From assembly GCA_031281635.1 (NCBI GenBank), contig JAITFC010000095.1:1-17570 (forward strand): DNA of 17,570 nt. Direction: 5' to 3'. Below the pieces are notes generated by a model that did not search any database, was not told the origin of the DNA, and worked only from the letters and a program-made list of their open reading frames with translations. A program made the translations under genes and the position numbers. The stretch comes from Puniceicoccales bacterium (GTDB taxonomy: Bacteria; Verrucomicrobiota; Verrucomicrobiia; Opitutales; JAIRLM01). The stretch's first letter is position 1; every line of letters starts with the position of its first letter. Below, one piece after another: positions 13,277 to 17,570 of this stretch.

Positions 13277-14749
13277 CTAACTCATCGCTTTATGCGCCAT
13301 TTTCCAGTCGATTGGCAGATCGCGTTCGACTGGCAAGCCGTAGCGGCGTGTGACAGCAAAGCGGAATTCGCGTCTCCAACCTTCCAGGCAGTCCGGCACG
13401 ATAAATCCGTCGATGTCATTATCATACACAATTTCTGACAATTCGGCAAAATGATTTGACCGCGCATTTATTCTGATATTTTTGAGAAACGTTGGTTCCC
13501 GCCGGCCGAGGGAAAGAGAAAGACGCATGCCGTCGTCCGTCAGCTCGATAAGTATTGTACGCAATTCATAGATACCAGCCGCTTTGAGCCGCATATTGAA
13601 AATTCGTCGCAGTTTTTGGTCGGCACCGTGAACGTTACAAAAAATTTGGAAGGACATGCAAGCGGCGAAAATAGCATTGCGCACGGACAGCAGGTGTTCC
13701 GGTGAGCGCGAAGGATTTATGGAGCGAATATCGTCACCCAGTAGCTGCTCGACCATTTCGATATATTTTTGAAATCCGACGTTGCGGTGCTTGAGCATAA
13801 AGTTGTCAAAAAAATCACTTGAATTCTTCATAGTCAGCACTTCCTCGCGGTAATTGCTGGCTAACTCTGCCCCGGCCACACCGGCACTGGGCGCCATTTT
13901 CGCGACGACTGCACTTGCCTTTGGGATGAGGTTGTAGCCGTCGTCGATGCGCCTACCGTCATTTTTGCGCATATGACCCAGAAGTGACTGCAACTGGTCC
14001 CGCAGAGAACGCGCGGATGTCATTTGTTTTTTATTGGCTTCGAGGTAGTTCTGCGTCCGCTTCAACTTCTTCTTGCTCACATCATCCGTTTTTCCCTGCA
14101 ACTGTTCCAGCAGTGACTCCGCTGCGGATTGTTGGGAAGCATAGGCCGCAATGTCTTCTTCCACACAGGCTTTCGCGCAGCTCAAAAAATTATGCTGCTC
14201 CGCAGTGGACTTTGATTCCGCCATGGCCATGCGCAGCAAATTACGTAACTCCTTCGGGTAGGCGCTCAGATCGGTTTCCTGCGACGCAAGATCATGGGTT
14301 TCTCCCTTTGCTTCCTCTCCCTCGGCTGGCTCTTCTTCGGCCAGTCCCTCCTTGTCAGTTCCCGCGGCAGCCCCCTCCTCCTTCTGGTCCGCAGCCACCA
14401 TTCCACCACCATCGGGAATTTCCTCGGCAGGTTCGCGCATCACGTTGTCGCGCAATTGATTAACGAAATTGAGATAGCGTGGCCCCCCGTTTTCATCGCC
14501 CATTTTTGCAGAATGGGACGTCGCAATTTGGGATTTTTTTCGCTCAATCTGCACATCCGACGCTGCGCCAGCGGATTCCCGTTCCCTGCGCTTTAGCACC
14601 TGAGACTCGTCCTTCGGAAGCAATGATTTGGCCGGTTTGAATGGCACCGTTGTTTCCGGGACTGCTTCCTCGGGTGCCACATCGGAAATGCCCATCTGCC
14701 GCTGCAATGCCTGAATGGCGTTCTGTAAGTTCAACGACCCCGTCGACAT
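13277..14749 (-). CDS. Probable type III secretion gatekeeper (HrpJ/YopN/CopN-like, SctW)
   Basis: Proteins of this type cap the type III secretion apparatus at the cytoplasmic side and block effector release until host contact; several, such as YopN and CopN, are themselves secreted. It has 490 residues. The N-terminal 25 residues are Ser/Thr/Gln-rich and lack a Sec signal, as expected for a type III signal. A low-complexity Glu/Ala/Lys region (about 105-160), a helical coiled-coil-like region (165-262) and an HrpJ-like core (about 270-375) follow. The core shows Y-R-x-x-V, two helices with F-x-x-x-L, LLGDDIRSINPS and a helix starting SPEHLLSVRNAI, which lines up with the CopN segment carrying DLKSEGPSIPP. 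The C-terminal 110 residues are not clearly TyeA-like. GGAGAGG (14754-14760) sits 4 nt before the ATG. No other secretion gene lies in the window. The family call is by pattern memory, not a search. Confidence 0.6.
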   Translation of the reverse strand: MSTGSLNLQNAIQALQRQMGISDVAPEEAVPETTVPFKPAKSLLPKDESQVLKRRERESAGAASDVQIERKKSQIATSHSAKMGDENGGPRYLNFVNQLRDNVMREPAEEIPDGGGMVAADQKEEGAAAGTDKEGLAEEEPAEGEEAKGETHDLASQETDLSAYPKELRNLLRMAMAESKSTAEQHNFLSCAKACVEEDIAAYASQQSAAESLLEQLQGKTDDVSKKKLKRTQNYLEANKKQMTSARSLRDQLQSLLGHMRKNDGRRIDDGYNLIPKASAVVAKMAPSAGVAGAELASNYREEVLTMKNSSDFFDNFMLKHRNVGFQKYIEMVEQLLGDDIRSINPSRSPEHLLSVRNAIFAACMSFQIFCNVHGADQKLRRIFNMRLKAAGIYELRTILIELTDDGMRLSLSLGRREPTFLKNIRINARSNHFAELSEIVYDNDIDGFIVPDCLEGWRREFRFAVTRRYGLPVERDLPIDWKMAHKAMS

Positions 14750-14850
14750 GTAACCTCTCCAGCCGCCAAGACTTTACGCGCAACGTTAGGACTTTGGAAG
14801 AAAATTTTCAGGCAAATTCTGCACAAATTAATGTGGCCATTTGGGACTTC

Positions 14851-15861
14851 TTACTTCTCTCGGCAAATCGTGCGAATAATCACTTGCACAATTTCGCCAT
14901 CACGCAGCAGGCGCAGGTTCATGGGCATATTTGGCTGGGCAAAAAAAAGTGTATCATAGAGATCAGCCATGGTCCCAATGGAGTGGCCGTTAATGGACAC
15001 AATGTGGTCACCGGGGATCAAGTTAGATGCGGCAGCGGGGGATTCCGGCTCGACCCTTTCCACGCGAACGACACATTCACCCAATTCACCTCGAACGAGT
15101 TGCGCATCAACCCCCACGTATGCATGGCGCACGGAACCGCAAACAAGTATGTCGCAGAGAATGCGGCGCATGGCCCTGGCAGGCAGGAGGAAACTGCCAT
15201 TTGTCTGCGAAATGGATGCCATGAGAACTCCCACGAAATTGCCGTCGAGGTCGAATATCGGTGAGCCGGGGGCGCCGGCGTTGGACGGGAGCGAGGAACG
15301 CAGATATGTCGTTGGGAAGTTGTGTGTGCCACAGGAAATGTTCTGTCCGCAAATAATTCCCAAACAAGGACTTGGATCGAAGCCAATCTCACAGGTAATG
15401 CCGAGCAATTGTGTCGTTGCCACCGGTAAATTTTCGTCATTGCCGAGGGAGAAATTGGGAAACGACCCACCGCCATTTCCGCGTAAACGGAGCACGGCAA
15501 TATTCGTAGCACAGTCCACACCAATGACTTCGGCATAATAAGACCCACTGCCACACTCGACGATGATCTCGCTTGCACCCTCAACTATTCCCGCTGTCGT
15601 CACCAAACAGCCATCTTCCCGAACGAAAAAACCTGACCCCGTCCGCAATCCGTCGGTACCATCGTCCCGCGTCCGCACCCCTGAAACGCGCACCACAGCA
15701 TCGGCGTACATTTCGTAAACCTGGCGCAGGGGGTTGCAGACACCGGTCGATTGCGACGCAATGAGACGACTAAGACCCGGAGTGGCAACAACATTTGTGC
15801 CTGCAATACCGCTGGCAACTAGCAAAAGTCGCAGCAAAAGTGTGACATGCCCGCGCTCCAC
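14851..15861 (-). CDS. Exported HtrA/trypsin-like protein with PDZ domain, catalytic triad replaced
   Basis: 336 residues: signal peptide (about 1-26, hydrophobic core LLLRLLLVASGIA), chymotrypsin-fold domain (about 50-240) and PDZ domain (about 245-332, with ESPAAASNLIPGDHIVSING). The fold is clear from the HtrA-type landmarks, but each catalytic position is changed. LVTTAGIVEGA aligns with the LTNxHVV motif with Gly91 for His. ATNIAVLRL aligns with TDLAVLK with Asn120 for Asp. NAGAPGSPIF aligns with NPGNSGGPL with Pro198 for Ser. It should therefore lack protease activity and may be a periplasmic or surface binding or scaffold protein. Several cysteines (42, 85, 103, 117 and others) could form disulfides. 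The start is GTG with a GGAGA box about 8 nt upstream; TTGACA (15946-15951, minus) with a weak -10 may be its promoter. The gatekeeper gene follows 101 nt downstream on the same strand. Confidence 0.85.
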   Translation of the reverse strand: MERGHVTLLLRLLLVASGIAGTNVVATPGLSRLIASQSTGVCNPLRQVYEMYADAVVRVSGVRTRDDGTDGLRTGSGFFVREDGCLVTTAGIVEGASEIIVECGSGSYYAEVIGVDCATNIAVLRLRGNGGGSFPNFSLGNDENLPVATTQLLGITCEIGFDPSPCLGIICGQNISCGTHNFPTTYLRSSLPSNAGAPGSPIFDLDGNFVGVLMASISQTNGSFLLPARAMRRILCDILVCGSVRHAYVGVDAQLVRGELGECVVRVERVEPESPAAASNLIPGDHIVSINGHSIGTMADLYDTLFFAQPNMPMNLRLLRDGEIVQVIIRTICREK

Positions 15862-16085
15862 AATCCGTCTCCGTTTCCTTCCGTTGCATAGGTTTTGGCT
15901 AATCTAACGGCACCGACGAAGCACTTTCTGAAATAATGTTTGCGCTGTCAATCATTTTTTATGGCTTGGCGCAGATGGTCATGCGGGTTCGGGACCACGT
16001 TTCCACTGAAGTTTTGGGACACAGACTCCACGGCGACAACGGCTAAAAAAACAGCCATAGCTGAACTTTGAAAAACATCTAACTT

Positions 16086-16991
16086 TCAAAATGGCGTCTG
16101 GCAAGCGCTACGAATTTTTTCCCCAAACTCTGCGGCGATTGACTGCGTAGTGGGGCCCGTCTTTTTGTCGCCAATTGCACCCCCATCCACGGCGGCAATG
16201 GGGCGAATTTCTCCGAGATTGCTGACAAGGAAACACTCTTTAGCCATCTGCAAGTCTCTCACGGTGAGAGGTTGTACATTGCAATTGTGTCCAAGATCTT
16301 TCAAAATATTCACGCTATTTTCTTGCATGGGCGATGCCGGAGTCGTTTCTGGTACCCAAATCGTACCGTCGCGGATTGCATAGATGTCTCCGCCCGTGCA
16401 CGCTGCCACTGTCCCGTCCCCATCCAAGATCAGAGCTTCTTCGTTGCCTTTTTCGCGGGCGCGGTTGCGTGCAAATGCCGTCCCTGGACCACATTGCAAA
16501 TTTCTCTCCAATAGCAGCATTTCTCCGCTAATCGGCGCATTCGGCAGAGACATAACGGCAATGGGTGCGGGCAGTTTATCATCGGACTTTTTCACGCCCA
16601 TTGGTATAACAATTAGCGCCGCTTCAATTTCCGAAATTTTTTTTTCCGCTGAGGCCTCGTTTGTCCCTTCCACCGGCTCATTGCTCACCTTTCTTTCTGG
16701 CATCCCAGCACTCAGAATAAGACGGACAACGCCGTCGCATCCGGGGAAACCACTCATCTCGCACGTGATGGCAAGAGCTTCTTTGATGTCATTCACTTGC
16801 CACGGGAACGGCATTTGCACTTTTGGCGCGATTCCTTGCAGAAACAGCAACCGCTCATCGAGGTGAAAAAATTTTCTATCGCGGCAAACAAACGTATCAC
16901 GGACGCCGAGACCGCGCAGAAATCCTTCGCCGAGAACATGTACCTTCGCATCCTCCGGTTCGTAGAGCATTCCATTGATGTAGACCTTCAC
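16086..16991 (-). CDS. Class IV aminotransferase-like protein lacking the expected PLP lysine
   Basis: 301 residues with the fold-type IV layout of branched-chain aminotransferase, D-amino-acid transaminase and aminodeoxychorismate lyase. The N-terminus is MKVYINGMLY and GEGFLRGLGVRDTF, then HLDERLLFL. The cofactor-domain counterparts are NRAREKGNEEALILDGDG, ACTGGDIYAIRDG and ECFLVSNLGEIRPI. The segment that should carry the Schiff-base lysine, just before NRAREKG, reads LLLERNLQCGPGTAFA (159-174) and contains none; Arg163 may stand there. The usual E-G-x-x-x-N is A/C-T-G-G-D-I, and the G-I-T-R phosphate loop is M-Q-E-N. All three point to loss of normal transaminase chemistry, or a changed one. 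An insert near 100-120 is Glu/Lys-rich. The start is GTG without a ribosome site. It is upstream of the pseudo-HtrA gene with a 224-nt gap. Confidence 0.8.
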   Translation of the reverse strand: MKVYINGMLYEPEDAKVHVLGEGFLRGLGVRDTFVCRDRKFFHLDERLLFLQGIAPKVQMPFPWQVNDIKEALAITCEMSGFPGCDGVVRLILSAGMPERKVSNEPVEGTNEASAEKKISEIEAALIVIPMGVKKSDDKLPAPIAVMSLPNAPISGEMLLLERNLQCGPGTAFARNRAREKGNEEALILDGDGTVAACTGGDIYAIRDGTIWVPETTPASPMQENSVNILKDLGHNCNVQPLTVRDLQMAKECFLVSNLGEIRPIAAVDGGAIGDKKTGPTTQSIAAEFGEKIRSACQTPF

Positions 16992-17186
16992 GGACGTAGT
17001 CTAGCCGGATTTTCAGGAAAAGAAACCATTTTTTGAAACCGCCGCCCGACATTCCACAAAAGTGAGAAGCCGGTATACAATCGCCGGAAGCAGCAGTCAT
17101 GTGGTTTTCCTGCAAAACGTTGGACACCATAGAAGAAATAACATTTTTTTGTTGCGTTACCGTAAAATAAATTCTCATGTTGGCGC

Positions 17187-17570
17187 ATGAAAGTTAGCAT
17201 ACAGTGGTTGCGGCGCTGGCTTCCACGGTTGCATACGTCGGCCGAGGAAATCGCGGAAGCACTCACAACATTGGGGATTGAAGTGGAAGGCGTGGAGCAT
17301 TTTAGCGTCCCCCAATCGCACCTGATCGTAGGCGAAGTGGAATCTTTCGAACCGCATCCGCGAGCGGATCGTCTACGTCTTTGCCGCATAAAAACATCTG
17401 CAGATCAATCGCGACAAATCGTCTGCGGGGCGCACAATTTTTCAGCCGGCGATCGCGTTCCCGTCGCATTGCCTGGATGCTCCCTCCCAGACGGTCGAGA
17501 AATTCAGCTGACACAACTTCGTGGAGTGGAATCGGATGGCATGTTATGTAGCGCAGAAGAATTGGGTCTC
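17187..17570 (+). CDS. pheT: Phenylalanyl-tRNA synthetase beta subunit, N-terminal part (cut by window end)
   Basis: The beta chain of the alpha2-beta2 synthetase that charges tRNA-Phe. Only the first 128 codons are present; the frame is open to the last base. MKVSIQWLRRWLP, then LTTLGIEVEGVE, is the standard PheT N-terminus. It is followed by the tRNA-binding (EMAP/OB-fold) domain: IVGEVESFEPHPRADRLRLC, IVCGAHNFSAGDRVPVALPG and LRGVESDGMLCSAEELGL, all hallmark segments. The ATG at 17187 has no clear ribosome site; TAAAAT (17163-17168) could be a -10 box without a convincing -35. pheS is not found upstream, so in this genome pheT is either separate from pheS or pheS follows it. Confidence 0.95.
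   Translation, partial: MKVSIQWLRRWLPRLHTSAEEIAEALTTLGIEVEGVEHFSVPQSHLIVGEVESFEPHPRADRLRLCRIKTSADQSRQIVCGAHNFSAGDRVPVALPGCSLPDGREIQLTQLRGVESDGMLCSAEELGL

Noticed and set aside
16036..16058. GGCT/AGCC hairpin around an A-run as a terminator of the aminotransferase-like gene
   Set aside because: The stem is only 4 bp and no T-run follows it on the minus strand.

Overview
The window appears to come from a PVC-superphylum bacterium, most likely Verrucomicrobia of the Opitutae/Puniceicoccales type. This is inferred from protein character, not from a search. The pointers are a SurA-like protein with an N-terminal anchor followed by FTIGAAPGIG, a TraR/DksA protein whose zinc finger keeps only one cysteine, an rpsP-trmD-rplS cluster without rimM (also seen in Chlamydiae), and a probable type III secretion gatekeeper of the HrpJ/YopN/CopN (SctW) type. 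The gatekeeper, together with a protein that has a chlamydial Inc-like pair of membrane segments, suggests an organism that lives with or inside a eukaryotic host.

Layout, left to right. (1) 248-2575 (+): Kef/CPA2-type cation:proton antiporter with two C-terminal TrkA-C domains, then a small exported protein of unknown function (2657-3070, +). (2) ndk on the minus strand (3135-3548), a short palindrome, tRNA-Arg(CCG) (3637-3711, +) and a MATE transporter (3744-5132, +). (3) Two unrecognised membrane-anchored proteins (5245-6705 and 8369-9232, both +) flanking a SurA-like periplasmic chaperone/isomerase homologue (6795-8228, +). The two unknowns resemble each other around one membrane segment. 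(4) Minus-strand lspA and traR/dksA-like gene (overlapping) and an EamA transporter. A shared control region then separates these from the plus-strand rpsP-trmD-rplS operon (11831-13184), where trmD and rplS overlap by 65 nt. (5) A minus-strand series reading from 16991 down to 13277: a class IV aminotransferase-like protein lacking the expected catalytic lysine, a secreted HtrA-like protein with all three catalytic-triad positions replaced, and the SctW-like gatekeeper. (6) The first 128 codons of pheT (17187 to the window end, +).

Much of the window is housekeeping: translation (rpsP, trmD, rplS, pheT, tRNA-Arg), nucleotide balance (ndk), lipoprotein processing (lspA), outer-membrane protein folding (SurA-like) and transport. 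The accessory interest lies in the two Inc-like unknowns, the gatekeeper next to a pseudo-HtrA, and the apparent dead aminotransferase. No insertion sequence, phage gene, CRISPR array or rRNA was seen. No stretch above 300 bases lacks a gene; the longest gaps (1-247, 10584-10813, 15862-16085, 16992-17186) hold nothing recognisable beyond possible promoters.
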